A DNA stretch of 64,000 nucleotides from Desulfobacteraceae bacterium (GTDB lineage: Bacteria; Desulfobacterota; Desulfobacteria; Desulfobacterales; Desulfosalsimonadaceae), in the NCBI GenBank assembly GCA_011390465.1, contig JAABSH010000008.1, positions 1-64,000 of the forward strand, written 5' to 3'. Of this stretch, positions 1-9,293 are shown one piece after another. The notes below the pieces were generated by a model. The model had not been told where the DNA came from and did no database searches. It saw only the letters and a list, made by a program, of their open reading frames with translations. Position numbers and translations under genes: made by a program. The first letter of the stretch is position 1. Each line of letters opens with the position of its first letter.

Positions 1-267
1 GCCTTCCATGAGGCCGACAGAAGTGGTGCTTTTGCCTTCACCCAGGGGGGTGGGGGTAATGGCGGTCACTTCAATGTATTTTCCGTCGGGTTTGTCTTTG
101 AGACGGTCGATTACGTTCAGAAAATCAATTTTGGACAGCCGCCCCATGGGCAGCATTTCATTGTCCTGAAGACCCAGTTTTTCTTTCCATTGGTCCGGCA
201 TGGGCATGTTTTTTTCCGCTTCTTCGGAAATCTGCCAGTCAGCCATATTAACTGCATCAAAAGCCAT
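1..267 (-). CDS. fhs: Formate--tetrahydrofolate ligase, N-terminal part (runs off the window)
   Basis: Only the first 89 codons are present; the gene continues beyond base 1. The enzyme joins formate to tetrahydrofolate using ATP, the second step of the methyl branch of the Wood-Ljungdahl pathway. The reading frame begins [14 protein letters not shown] and contains the ATP-binding loop TPLGEGKST near residues 73-81, the hallmark of this family. The ATG is preceded by a clear AAGGAG ribosome site 8 bases upstream. In a sulfate reducer this gene usually serves complete acetyl-CoA oxidation or autotrophic growth, which fits the CooC-type protein later in the window. Identification is from sequence motifs; the catalytic C-terminal part cannot be checked. 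Confidence 0.93.
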   Translation of the reverse strand, partial: MAFDAVNMADWQISEEAEKNMPMPDQWKEKLGLQDNEMLPMGRLSKIDFLNVIDRLKDKPDGKYIEVTAITPTPLGEGKSTTSVGLMEG

Positions 268-450
268 TTCTACATCTCCTTCTTCTTAGGGGTTAATACG
301 TTAAGCTTTAATATTATTGAATACTTACATCGTTTTAAAAATAAGTTTACCTCTTTTAACACGTAAAAATCCGTTTGACAAGGGCAATATGAATTTATGC
401 GCATTACTTTACAGATAAATTCCAAACAGCCGGTTTGCTGGTTTTTTCCG

Positions 451-2454
451 TTACCCCTGAAGGGCATTGAGCCGGAAGTAAAATCCGTTTTGCCGTAAAA
501 GCTGCTCATGGGTGCCGGTTTCAATGATTTTTCCGCCCCGGAGCACCATGATCCGGTCTGCTCCCCGGGCCGTGCTCAGACGGTGGGCGATAACAAGGGA
601 GGTCCGATTTTTCATAAGATTGGTCAGGGCCTTTTGAATGCTGTTTTCCGTTTCCGAATCCACGTAAGAAGTGGCTTCATCAAAAATAATAACCTCCGGG
701 TCATGGGCCAGGGCCCGGGCAATGGACAGAAGCTGGCGTTCTCCGGAAGAAAGGGAGGCCCCGCTTTCCGTCATTTCCGTGTCAAGACCGTTGGGCAGTT
801 TATCAATAAACGTATCGCAGCATGCGGTTTTCAGAATTTGAACGATGGTTGATTCCGCAAATTCAGTGGTATCCGGAAAAACATTGCATCGGATGGTGCC
901 GGAAAATATATAGGGATCCTGGGTGACAATGGCGATTTTTGATCGCAGATCAGCCGCTGCCAGGTTCTGGATGTTGATGCCGTTAAAGGTGATAATGCCG
1001 TTGTCCGGGTCATAAAACCGGACCATGAGATTGACCAGCGATGTTTTGCCCGCGCCGGTGGGGCCGACAATGGCAATGGTTTCCCCGGACGTAATGGAAA
1101 AGGATATATCATCGATGACTGTTTCACCGTCCACATAGGACAGCGACACATGATCAAAGGCAATGGATGTGAGCTTCTCCGGCATCCGGGCCCGCCGGCC
1201 GTCATCCGGTTCCGGCAGCATGTCCGTGTCTTCCAGCAGCAGAAGCATCCGTTCCGCGGAAGACAGGGCGTTTAAGGTGATATTGTATTTTTCCGCAATA
1301 TCCCGGATGGGCCGGAAAAACATTCGGATATAGGAAATAAACACCACCAGGGTGCCCAGGGAGATGCGGCCGGCAATAATACTTTTTCCGCCGTAAAAAA
1401 TGACAATGGCCAGGGCCACGGAACTGAGCATCTCAATGAGCGGCATAAACAGGGCAAACACCGTGATCTGCTGCATGCCGGCATCAAAATGTTCCTGGTT
1501 GGTCTGCCTGAAGCGCCGGTAATTGGTTTTTTCCTGGCGAAAGAGCTGGATGACCTGCATGCCGCCGATGGTTTCGGAAAATCGGGAGTTGATTTCCGCC
1601 ACTTTGACGCGCAGGGTCCGGAAGGCCTGGCGGGCGGACCGGGAAAACCGGTATGCCGCCAGAAAAACCAGGGGAAATATGGTATAAACGACAAAAGACA
1701 GCTGCCAGTCAATGGAAAACAGTATTATGGTGATGCCCATGAGCATGAAAATATCTTTTACCACAAATATCAGTACGGACGTGAACATTTCATGCATGTT
1801 CTGGGTGTCATTGGTGACCCGGGTCACGAGCCGGCCCACCGGGTTCCGGGTGAAAAATTGCACGGACAGCCGCTGAATATGGGAAAACAGCCGGAGGCGG
1901 ATATCATGCATGATCTGCTGGCCGGCATATTCCATGATAAAAACATTGATAAAATTAAGACAAAACGCCGCCAGTACCAGCACCAGCAGCCCGGCCGCGG
2001 CCCGGCTGACCCCGGTCAGATCGTCTTTTCGAAGCTGTGCCGCGGTCTGCCGGGGCAGGCGGGACAGGTTCTCGTAAGTAATCAATGCCGTGTTCCCGTT
2101 GATTTTGAAAAGATCCGGCCGGCGACTGACAATGGCGGCAATTTCCGGATCAGAAAGGCGGCAGGCGAGAAACCGGGTTTTTGCGCTGTCCGCGGCAGTT
2201 GACTTGTCCGGTGTGCTATCCGGCGTACTGTTCTGGGAAACACCCGTTTCCGGCACAATATACCGGTCAATGGCGATTTTTGTAACATAGGGGATGGCCA
2301 GCTCCAGCCCGGTGAGCAGGATGATCAGCACCAGGGAAAAGGCCATAAGCAACCGGTAGGGCATGACAAAGGGCGCCAGTTTTTTCAGGAGCCCCAGGTT
2401 CTGTGACCGGCCCGGGTCTTTTTCCGCGAAAATGTTTTTTGCTGAGAGTGTCAT
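451..2454 (-). CDS. ABC exporter half-transporter, canonical ATPase subunit (YheH/TM288-like)
   Basis: A 667-residue ABC exporter half-subunit: a six-helix membrane domain (about residues 30-390) fused to an ATPase domain (about 430-667). Walker A GPTGAGKTS is at 464-472, the signature is LSSGERQ from 568, Walker B FDEATS with catalytic Glu593, and the switch His is at 624. About 90 residues (roughly 68-150), rich in Ser, Thr and Asp, are inserted between the first two helices, as in YheH-type subunits. The open frame extends further upstream, but ATG 2454 is chosen because the upstream half-transporter ends 11 bases before it. It probably forms a heterodimer with the product of the preceding gene and exports lipids, peptides or drugs; the substrate cannot be read from sequence. 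Confidence 0.9.
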   Translation of the reverse strand: MTLSAKNIFAEKDPGRSQNLGLLKKLAPFVMPYRLLMAFSLVLIILLTGLELAIPYVTKIAIDRYIVPETGVSQNSTPDSTPDKSTAADSAKTRFLACRLSDPEIAAIVSRRPDLFKINGNTALITYENLSRLPRQTAAQLRKDDLTGVSRAAAGLLVLVLAAFCLNFINVFIMEYAGQQIMHDIRLRLFSHIQRLSVQFFTRNPVGRLVTRVTNDTQNMHEMFTSVLIFVVKDIFMLMGITIILFSIDWQLSFVVYTIFPLVFLAAYRFSRSARQAFRTLRVKVAEINSRFSETIGGMQVIQLFRQEKTNYRRFRQTNQEHFDAGMQQITVFALFMPLIEMLSSVALAIVIFYGGKSIIAGRISLGTLVVFISYIRMFFRPIRDIAEKYNITLNALSSAERMLLLLEDTDMLPEPDDGRRARMPEKLTSIAFDHVSLSYVDGETVIDDISFSITSGETIAIVGPTGAGKTSLVNLMVRFYDPDNGIITFNGINIQNLAAADLRSKIAIVTQDPYIFSGTIRCNVFPDTTEFAESTIVQILKTACCDTFIDKLPNGLDTEMTESGASLSSGERQLLSIARALAHDPEVIIFDEATSYVDSETENSIQKALTNLMKNRTSLVIAHRLSTARGADRIMVLRGGKIIETGTHEQLLRQNGFYFRLNALQG

Positions 2455-2464
2455 TTTGACCGGG

Positions 2465-4201
2465 TTATCCTTCCTGAAGCTCGGCTTGCTGGATGGCGTA
2501 GGATCTTGCGTAATAATTGCCCCGGGCCATGAGGGTTTCGTGGGTGCCGGATGCCGCGATACGCCCGTTGTCCAGCACCAGGATTTGGCGGGCAAAGCGC
2601 ACGGCCGCCAGCCGGTGGGATACAATGATGACGATTTTATGCCGTGCCTGCTGTTTAACGGTGCGGATGATGGTTGCCGCGGTTTCAGTATCCACCTGGC
2701 CGATGGGATCATCCAGCAGCAGTATCGCCGGATTCTGGATGATGGCCCGGGCCAGCACAATCCGCTGTTTCTGGCCGCCGGAAAGGATGACGCCTTTTTC
2801 ACCGACCACGGTGTCAAATCCATGGGTGAACCCGACGATGGTGTCATAAACCGCGGCGGCCCGGGTCGCGTCAACAAGGGTGGCTTCGTCAACCAATGCC
2901 CCAAAGGTGATATTGTCCCGGATGGTGCCGGAAAACAGAAACGGCTCCTGGGAGACAAATCCGATATTGTTGCGAAGATCCTCGAGGCGGATGCCGTGAA
3001 TGTCCCGGCCGTCGATGGCAATGCGGCCGGAAGTAACGTCATACAGTCGGGGGATCAATTGCAGCAGCGTGGTTTTGCCGCTTCCCTGGGGGCCCACAAT
3101 GCCCAGGACATGGCCGGGGGAAACGGTAAAACTGATATCTGAGAGTACCGGCCGGCTGGATAACGGATATTGGAACCCCACGTGGTGGAAGGTGACGGAT
3201 TTGCGGATATCCGCCATGGGGACCGCATCCGGAGCATTGTCAATGGCGGGCCGGGTGTCCAGAATCCGCTGGATGCGGTCAAGAGAGGCGGCGCCCCGCT
3301 GGATCAGGTTGGTCACCCAGCCCATGGCCATCATGGGCCAGGTCAGCAGGTTGAGATAGCTGATGAAAGCCACGAAATCCCCTGGCGTGATAATGCGCAA
3401 AATCGCCTGACGGCCGCCCACCAGCAGGACAATGGTCAGGCTGATGTTGGTGAAAAGGATCATCATGGGGAAAAACGCGCCGGTGATTTTTACCAGTTTC
3501 AGATTTTCCCGGATATATTTTTTTGATACATCCGCCATCCGCCGGGTTTCGGCATTTTCCCGGTTGAACGCCTTGACAATCCGGATGCCGGCAAAACTTT
3601 CCCGCCCGCATTCCGTAAGATCGGAAAAAGTGGCCTGAACCGTTGTGTACCGGCGGTGCATTTTTCTGCCGAAACTCCGGGTGAGCCAGATGATCACCGG
3701 CATGGGAATCAGGGCCAGCAGGGTGAGCCGCACATTGATATACGCCATAAACCCGATGGCCATGCTGCCCAGGAAGACAGCATCGGTCAGGGCCACCATT
3801 CCCATGCCCACGGCCATGCGGATGTTGTTGATGTCATTGGTGGCATGGGCCATGAGATCGCCGGTTCGGGAGTGGTCAAAATAGGCCGCGCTCAGGGTCT
3901 GGATGTGGAAAAAAAGCCGGTTCCGGAGTTTTTTTTCAATGATGCGGGAGGCGCCGATGAGAAACCGGCGCCATACAAACCGGAGCATGGCCATGACAAG
4001 CGCAATCGCGGTGATGGCGCCGGCGTAGATCATGAGCTGGCCGGGATCGAACTGCAGGGCGGCCAGGTCGTCCACGGCCCGTTTGATGATTCGGGGAATA
4101 AACAGCTGCAGGGTGTCCACTATCATCAGGCAGAGAATGCCGGCGATCAGAAAATAGCGCTGCTGGTAAAAATAAGGCTGGAGCAACCGGAAGGATTTCA
4201 T
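2465..4201 (-). CDS. ABC exporter half-transporter, degenerate ATPase subunit (YheI/TM287-like)
   Basis: A 578-residue half-transporter with membrane helices over about residues 15-310 and an ATPase domain over about 335-578. Walker A GPQGSGKTT is at 370-378, signature LSGGQ at 473-477 and the switch His at 529. Walker B reads LLLDDP, so the usual catalytic Glu is Asp (residue 498). Loss of the Glu in one partner is typical of heterodimeric exporters such as TM287/TM288, where one of the two ATP sites does not hydrolyse. It is first in a two-gene operon, and the partner starts 10 bases after its stop. Lengths of both subunits match YheI and YheH of Bacillus. The exported substrate is unknown. 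Confidence 0.9.
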   Translation of the reverse strand: MKSFRLLQPYFYQQRYFLIAGILCLMIVDTLQLFIPRIIKRAVDDLAALQFDPGQLMIYAGAITAIALVMAMLRFVWRRFLIGASRIIEKKLRNRLFFHIQTLSAAYFDHSRTGDLMAHATNDINNIRMAVGMGMVALTDAVFLGSMAIGFMAYINVRLTLLALIPMPVIIWLTRSFGRKMHRRYTTVQATFSDLTECGRESFAGIRIVKAFNRENAETRRMADVSKKYIRENLKLVKITGAFFPMMILFTNISLTIVLLVGGRQAILRIITPGDFVAFISYLNLLTWPMMAMGWVTNLIQRGAASLDRIQRILDTRPAIDNAPDAVPMADIRKSVTFHHVGFQYPLSSRPVLSDISFTVSPGHVLGIVGPQGSGKTTLLQLIPRLYDVTSGRIAIDGRDIHGIRLEDLRNNIGFVSQEPFLFSGTIRDNITFGALVDEATLVDATRAAAVYDTIVGFTHGFDTVVGEKGVILSGGQKQRIVLARAIIQNPAILLLDDPIGQVDTETAATIIRTVKQQARHKIVIIVSHRLAAVRFARQILVLDNGRIAASGTHETLMARGNYYARSYAIQQAELQEG

Positions 4202-4284
4202 TTTAGCGACTGGCTGAAGTTGTCAAATCTCATAACGTGGTTATTGTTTATTTTGGTGAAAAATCAAAAAAAATACTGTCATAA

Positions 4285-4313
4285 TTGAATTTTTAAAACA
4301 AATAGATTATAAA
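4285..4313 (+). promoter_or_regulatory. Candidate sigma-70 promoter for the CNNM-family gene
   Basis: TTGAAT (4285-4290) and TATAAA (4308-4313) are separated by exactly 17 bases in an AT-rich divergent intergenic region, about 98 bases before the ATG at 4411. The match is to a consensus only; there is no expression evidence, and AT-rich spacers often give chance matches. Confidence 0.4.
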
Positions 4314-4410
4314 ATAAACTTCAGTGCAACCGAAAATTGCGCAGCTGTATTTACCCTTTCCGTTATAAAAAATAAGGACGCCGGCTAAAGGGGCGTCGGG
4401 AGCAGAATGA

Positions 4411-5661
4411 ATGTCAGAGGACATTTTTTTACTTGTTGTATTGTTGTTTCTGTCCGGATTTTTTTCGTCATCCGAAACCGCTCTGTTTTCCATTGGCCAG
4501 GCAAAAGCAAAATCTTTGGCAAAAAAAACCAGCGCCACCAATCAGCTGATTCTGAAAATGAAAGAAGACCCCCACAGGCTGCTTACCACCATTCTTATTG
4601 GCAACACTCTGGTGAATATCGGGGCGTCCGCCCTGGCCACCTTCATTTCCATTGACTATTTTTCCGGTTTTTCCGGAGGCCCGGATGCCAATGCCGGGGT
4701 CATGGCCGTGGGGACTGCCACCGGCATCATGACCTTTCTGATTCTGGTGTTTGGGGAAATTTTTCCCAAATCCATTGCCTCCCGGAACAATGTGGCCATT
4801 GCCCGGGTGGTGATTTTCCCCGTTTACTGGCTGTCTTTGCTGTTCTACCCGGTGATCCTGATTCTCGATTTTGTTTCCCTGCTTACCGGCCGGGCCAAGG
4901 CGTCGCCCGTGGTGACGGAAGAAGAGCTGATGTCCTTTGTGGAGGTGGTGCACGACGAAGGCCAGATCAATCCCGGGGAAAAAGAGCTGATCAACAATAT
5001 TTTCAAGCTGGATGACATTAGTGTGGATCATATCATGACGCCCAGCGCGGACATGTTTGTCATTGACAAGTCCGAAGAGCCGCGGCTTCAGGAAATTATT
5101 CAGTCCGGTTTCACCCGGATTCCGGTTATCGACGGTGATATTGATCATATTGTGGGCCTTGTCAATGTCAAGGATCTTTTCCGGCAGCAGTCCATGGAAG
5201 AAGGCACCCTTGAGATCGAAAAAATCATGCGGGAGCCGTATTTTGTGCCGGAAAACAAAAAACTGGATCAGCTGCTGAACCAGTTTCTGAACCGCAAGGA
5301 CCATGCCGCCATTGTGGTGAATGAATACGGAGAAGTTACCGGTATTATAACCCTCGAAGATGTGCTCGAGGCCATTGTGGGCGATATTGTGGATGAGACC
5401 GATATCATCAAACAGCCGGTGGTGAAGATCCGGAGCAAGGAATGGCTGGTGCTGGGGGCCGCGGATATTGAGGATATCAATGACGCCATTCACATGGATA
5501 TCCCCCTGTCCAATGAATATGAAACCTTTTCCGGGTATATCCTGGCCCAGATCGGAAAAATTCCCCGGGAGAAAGAACAGATCGTCATTGACCGCTACCT
5601 GATTACCATTAAAGAAATGGATGGCAACCGGATCAAGTCCTTTGTCGTAAAGCAGCGATAA
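4411..5661 (+). CDS. CNNM/CorC-HlyC family membrane protein (DUF21, CBS pair, CorC_HlyC)
   Basis: A 416-residue membrane protein of the CNNM/CorC family, whose members handle Mg2+ or other divalent cations and are often misnamed hemolysins. A DUF21 domain with about four hydrophobic segments fills residues 1-190 (LLFLSGFFSSSETALFS is the typical opening helix). A CBS pair covers roughly 205-330 (DHIMTPSADMFVID and VNEYGEVTGIITLEDVLE are recognisable CBS elements), and a CorC_HlyC domain ends the protein. GGGAGC lies just upstream of the chosen ATG. It stands alone after a divergent ABC operon. The transported ion cannot be determined here. Confidence 0.9.
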   Translation: MSEDIFLLVVLLFLSGFFSSSETALFSIGQAKAKSLAKKTSATNQLILKMKEDPHRLLTTILIGNTLVNIGASALATFISIDYFSGFSGGPDANAGVMAVGTATGIMTFLILVFGEIFPKSIASRNNVAIARVVIFPVYWLSLLFYPVILILDFVSLLTGRAKASPVVTEEELMSFVEVVHDEGQINPGEKELINNIFKLDDISVDHIMTPSADMFVIDKSEEPRLQEIIQSGFTRIPVIDGDIDHIVGLVNVKDLFRQQSMEEGTLEIEKIMREPYFVPENKKLDQLLNQFLNRKDHAAIVVNEYGEVTGIITLEDVLEAIVGDIVDETDIIKQPVVKIRSKEWLVLGAADIEDINDAIHMDIPLSNEYETFSGYILAQIGKIPREKEQIVIDRYLITIKEMDGNRIKSFVVKQR

Positions 5662-5725
5662 TCTTTTTATCAATTCTGCATCAGCCGCATTGACTTTAAA
5701 CAAGCCCCCTGATATCCAGTTTTTC

Positions 5726-7726
5726 ATGGAAAATGGAACCATTGTGGAATATATCGACCAGCAGCGGATTTTCTGTGCCGTGGTCATGGAGGAAAACGAT
5801 CAGCGGGTTCGCCTGCTGAATGAGGAGAACTGCGACATTCATCAGAAAGCCGCCCGGCTGTCGCACATCTCGGACACTCGTCTCAAGACCTCCGGCAGCC
5901 GGGACCGGCTTATCGCGGACCTGAAGGAAACCGCGGCCCGCCGGAAAGCCATCAGTGAACAGATTGATATCCAGGAGCTGTGGGAAGTTTTGTCGCCCCT
6001 GGACGAATGGGTGGATCTGGCCACCATGACCGGCCTGTGCTTTCCGCACCACCCGGATGCTGACCACGAATCCGCAGTGATCCGGGCCTGTTTTGACAAC
6101 CGGATTTATTTCAAGTTCAATAAGGATTCCTTTTTTCCTTATTCAGCAGCAGACGTTGAAAAAAATGTTCTCCGGGAAAAGGAAAAAGCCGCCCTGAACC
6201 GGCTGATCGAAGAGGGCGGGGAGTGGCTGCGACAGGTATTTTCCAGTGCCGATGCCGCGCCTGTCCCCACGACTGACCCGGGAAAACCCGGCCTGATCGA
6301 GATTTTGAAATCCTATTATCTGTTTGGCAAGGAAAGTCCTTACAGTGCCGCCGGCCGGGCCATTGTGGCCGGGGCCGGTCTTGAAAGCGCGGAAAAGATA
6401 TTTGACGCCCTGGTAAAAACCCGTGTCTGGGATGCCAATTACAATGTGGATCTGAAGCGCTACGATATTCCAGTGGATTTTCCGGCCCCGGTGCTGGAAA
6501 AAGCCGCCGCTCTGCCGGATGAAGTAGACATCCGGCATTTTTCCCCGGTCCGCGTCAACCTGATGGACCTGCCCATGATGACCATTGACGGCCAGGGCAC
6601 CCTGGATCTGGATGACGCCATCAGCATTGAAAAGCAGAGCAGTTATTACCGCATCGGCGTGCATATTGCAGATGTGGGGGAGCGGGTGGCCAAAGGGGAC
6701 ATAATTGATCAGGCAGTTCTCTGCCGGGGCACTTCCATTTATATGCCGGACATGAAAATTTCCATGATGCCCCAGCGGCTGGCGGAAGATGTGTGCAGCC
6801 TCAAGGTGGGGGAGGTCCGGCCCGCCATCAGCATTTTTTTCAAGGTCAGCCGGTATGCCGAACTCTATGATTATGAAGTGATTCCTTCCATTATCAAGGT
6901 CAGCCGGCAGCTTACCTATAATGATGTGGACGCCATGGTGGATTCTGACGAGTCCATCTGGCTGCTGCATGAGATTGCCTGCAATTTTCGGCGAAAACGG
7001 CTTTCCAGCGGCGCGGTGCAGATCACCATTCCGGAAACCAGCATCCGGGTGTTTGACAATGATGAAATCAGCGTCCGGAAACTGGACCGGGAAAGCCCGG
7101 GCCGGATGTTTGTCTCTGAAATGATGATCATGGCCAACTGGCTCATGGCCCGGTTTCTGGCGGATAAAAATATGCCGGCCATTTTTCGGGGACAGCCCGA
7201 ACCCAAAGCCCGGCTGTACAGTCAGAAAAAGGAATCCACCCTGTTTCAGAACTGGATGCAGCGGCGGATGCTCAACCGGGTGATTATTTCCCCGCACCCG
7301 GAAACCCATTCCGGGCTGGGACTGGACAAGTATGTGACCGCCACCTCTCCCATCCGAAAATATTTTGATCTGGTGACCCAGCGCCAGCTCCGGGCCTGTT
7401 TTGGTCTGGAGGCGCCGTATTCCGCGGGTGAAATTGAAAAAATGCTGCAATATCTGAAACAGCCGCTTTTTAACGCGGCCCAGGTGCAGATGCGGCGGAA
7501 CCGCTACTGGCTGCTGAAATATCTTGAGCACCAGGTCGGCGCCAGGGAAGAGGCCATTGTGCTGGACAAACGCCGGGATAAATACATGATTCTTTTGACC
7601 AATTATCTGATCGAGTGCAAGCTGGGCTCTGCCAGCCACTATAATCTTAAACCCCAGGACATTGTCCGGGTGACCATTTCCCATGTAGACGCCCGTCGGG
7701 ACGCGCTTTCCATTGATATGGGCTGA
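5726..7726 (+). CDS. Ribonuclease II / RNase R family exoribonuclease
   Basis: A 666-residue 3'-to-5' exoribonuclease of the RNB family, which degrades single-stranded RNA. The catalytic RNB domain carries TIDGQGTLDLDDAIS with the acidic residues that bind Mg2+, followed by YYRIGVHIADVGERV. The later YVTATSPIRKYFDLVTQRQL is the conserved RNB end motif. A small N-terminal barrel-like segment (GTIVEYIDQQRIFCAVV) precedes it. A TTG at 5690 would add 12 residues, but the ATG at 5726 fits the usual family start; neither has a strong ribosome site. No obvious long C-terminal S1 extension with a basic tail is seen, so it is closer to short RNase II-like proteins than to E. coli RNase R. Confidence 0.9.
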   Translation: MENGTIVEYIDQQRIFCAVVMEENDQRVRLLNEENCDIHQKAARLSHISDTRLKTSGSRDRLIADLKETAARRKAISEQIDIQELWEVLSPLDEWVDLATMTGLCFPHHPDADHESAVIRACFDNRIYFKFNKDSFFPYSAADVEKNVLREKEKAALNRLIEEGGEWLRQVFSSADAAPVPTTDPGKPGLIEILKSYYLFGKESPYSAAGRAIVAGAGLESAEKIFDALVKTRVWDANYNVDLKRYDIPVDFPAPVLEKAAALPDEVDIRHFSPVRVNLMDLPMMTIDGQGTLDLDDAISIEKQSSYYRIGVHIADVGERVAKGDIIDQAVLCRGTSIYMPDMKISMMPQRLAEDVCSLKVGEVRPAISIFFKVSRYAELYDYEVIPSIIKVSRQLTYNDVDAMVDSDESIWLLHEIACNFRRKRLSSGAVQITIPETSIRVFDNDEISVRKLDRESPGRMFVSEMMIMANWLMARFLADKNMPAIFRGQPEPKARLYSQKKESTLFQNWMQRRMLNRVIISPHPETHSGLGLDKYVTATSPIRKYFDLVTQRQLRACFGLEAPYSAGEIEKMLQYLKQPLFNAAQVQMRRNRYWLLKYLEHQVGAREEAIVLDKRRDKYMILLTNYLIECKLGSASHYNLKPQDIVRVTISHVDARRDALSIDMG

Positions 7727-7776
7727 AATTAAATGATATGCGGTGAGATTGAATTTAAGGGACGATAAAAAGCATT

Positions 7777-8655
7777 ATGAGATACGAAGGACAGATTTTC
7801 CGGCCGTTCAGTGAGGCCAACAGCTACCTGCTTCAGTGCACCATCGGGTGCTCCCATAACCAGTGCACGTTTTGCGGCATGTACAAGGACCGCAAATACC
7901 GGGTGCGCAGCCTTGAAGAAATAAAAGAAGATATCCGGATGGCAAAGGCCCATTACGGCGATCTGGAAAAAGTATTTTTATGCGACGGCGATGCCGTGGC
8001 CATTGAAACCGATGCGCTGCTTGAAATTTTACATACCTTATACCGGACATTTTCCTCCCTGCGGCATGTGGGCACCTATGTGGGGCCCCAGAGCACCCTG
8101 GCCAAATCCATGTCCGAACTCACCGCCCTCCGGGCCGCCGGGCTCACCAAAGCCTATCTGGGGGTGGAGTCCGGGGACGATCGGGTGCTGGCGGAAATAA
8201 AAAAAGGCGTGAGTGCGGACCAGATGCTGGCGGCGGGTCAACATCTGGTGGCGGCAGATATCAATCTGTCATCCATGGTGCTGTTGGGAATTGCCGGAAA
8301 AGGAAAGCGGTCCGCGGAACATGCCATTGCCACAGCAGACATCACCAATAAGATGAAACCCCGGTATCTGGCGGCCCTGACCACCACGCCGGTGCCCGGA
8401 ACGGTCCTGTATCACAAGGTCCAAAAAGGCGAGTTTGAGATGCCGGATCCGTTTGACACTCTTGAAGAAATGAAGCTCATGTTTGAAAATATTACCATGG
8501 ACAATCTCAAGTTTGTCGGGGTCCATGCGTCCAATTATCTCCCGGTGAGCGGCACCCTGCAGCGGGACCGGGAAAAGATGCTCGCCGCGGTGAACACGGT
8601 GCTTGAAACCCGGGACCGGGGGGCATTGCGCAGCGAGCAGATGCGGGGGCTTTAA
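7777..8655 (+). CDS. Radical SAM protein (Elp3/MiaB-like fold), function unknown
   Basis: A 292-residue radical SAM enzyme. Near residues 25-35 the segment GCSHNQCTFCGMYKDRKYR holds the three cluster cysteines in a Cx4CxxC spacing instead of the classical Cx3CxxC, a spacing typical of this small subfamily. The GDAVAIET and GVESGDD segments correspond to SAM-binding elements. No extra Fe-S, B12 or SPASM domain is visible, so the substrate cannot be guessed. It follows the exoribonuclease by 50 bases on the same strand, possibly co-transcribed. The ribosome site is weak. Confidence 0.85.
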   Translation: MRYEGQIFRPFSEANSYLLQCTIGCSHNQCTFCGMYKDRKYRVRSLEEIKEDIRMAKAHYGDLEKVFLCDGDAVAIETDALLEILHTLYRTFSSLRHVGTYVGPQSTLAKSMSELTALRAAGLTKAYLGVESGDDRVLAEIKKGVSADQMLAAGQHLVAADINLSSMVLLGIAGKGKRSAEHAIATADITNKMKPRYLAALTTTPVPGTVLYHKVQKGEFEMPDPFDTLEEMKLMFENITMDNLKFVGVHASNYLPVSGTLQRDREKMLAAVNTVLETRDRGALRSEQMRGL

Positions 8656-9213
8656 TCCGCAAACCTGATTTTTTCCATCTGCGTCTTGACAATGGAAAAA
8701 AAGTAAACAGATTAGCGGCTGATCATGTTAAAAATTTCAGGGTATTTTTTATGAGACCTTTAAAAAAAATGTAACCGCCACCGTCGTCCACGCGGATGCC
8801 CCGCGATCCCTGTTCGATGAGGTTAGCTTCCAGAAATCCGGTACCGCATTTTCCATGCCGGATCTCTATTATTCCACAAATGCGGCATTGCCTGCTTTTT
8901 TAAGAAACATCACCCCCCCTATCCCCCCATATTGCCGCCACCATTCTTTTGATTTGATTCCTTTCTGTCTGTAATTCAGCAGTTTTCTTTACATTTTAAT
9001 TTTTAATACCCCCTCAAGCCTCTGGTACGTTCCGGAAATACATGAAATAATTCCTTACCGTGCATATCGAAGACGGGGTCATCAGGCAGTAGGGTGAGGT
9101 TTCGGGTGTCAGGTGTCGGGAAAAGTGTGGAAATGTCATTTTCCGGCACCGGCCCTTAAATGTAGGGGAGGGGTTTATCCCCTCCCTAAAAGAATAACCA
9201 TAAGAAAACAATT
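8656..9213. other. Non-coding stretch with a possible gene remnant and a hairpin
   Basis: No intact gene is seen over about 550 bases. On the minus strand, 8723-8893 reads as about 54 codons without a start (containing CRICG and a later CGTG) after a stop codon, which may be the decayed 3' end of a gene. A perfect 8-bp inverted repeat (GGGAGGGG/CCCCTCCC, loop TTTAT) lies at 9166-9186. The stretch leads into the decayed locus that follows. Confidence 0.4.
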
Positions 9214-9282
9214 CGCGCAGAGGCGCAGGGGCGCGGAGAATTCAGAAAAAGATTTTCTCTGTGGCCTCTGTGATCTCTGTGG
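9214..9282 (+). repeat. Dispersed imperfect palindrome (GCAGAG family), copy 1
   Basis: An imperfect inverted repeat built from CGCAGAGGCGCAG-type arms around an A/T centre (AGAAAAAGATTTTCTCT). It is the most divergent of five related copies in the window (others near 32.5, 51.4, 62.5 and 63.9 kb). It ends only a dozen bases before the start codon of the broken barrel-like gene. Confidence 0.7.
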
Positions 9283-9293
9283 TGAAAAAAAGA

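Noticed and set aside
4468-7684. Long minus-strand open frames opposite the CNNM and RNase genes (439 and 513 codons)
   Set aside because: They are His/Gly-rich shadows of clear plus-strand genes in a GC-skewed third-position background.
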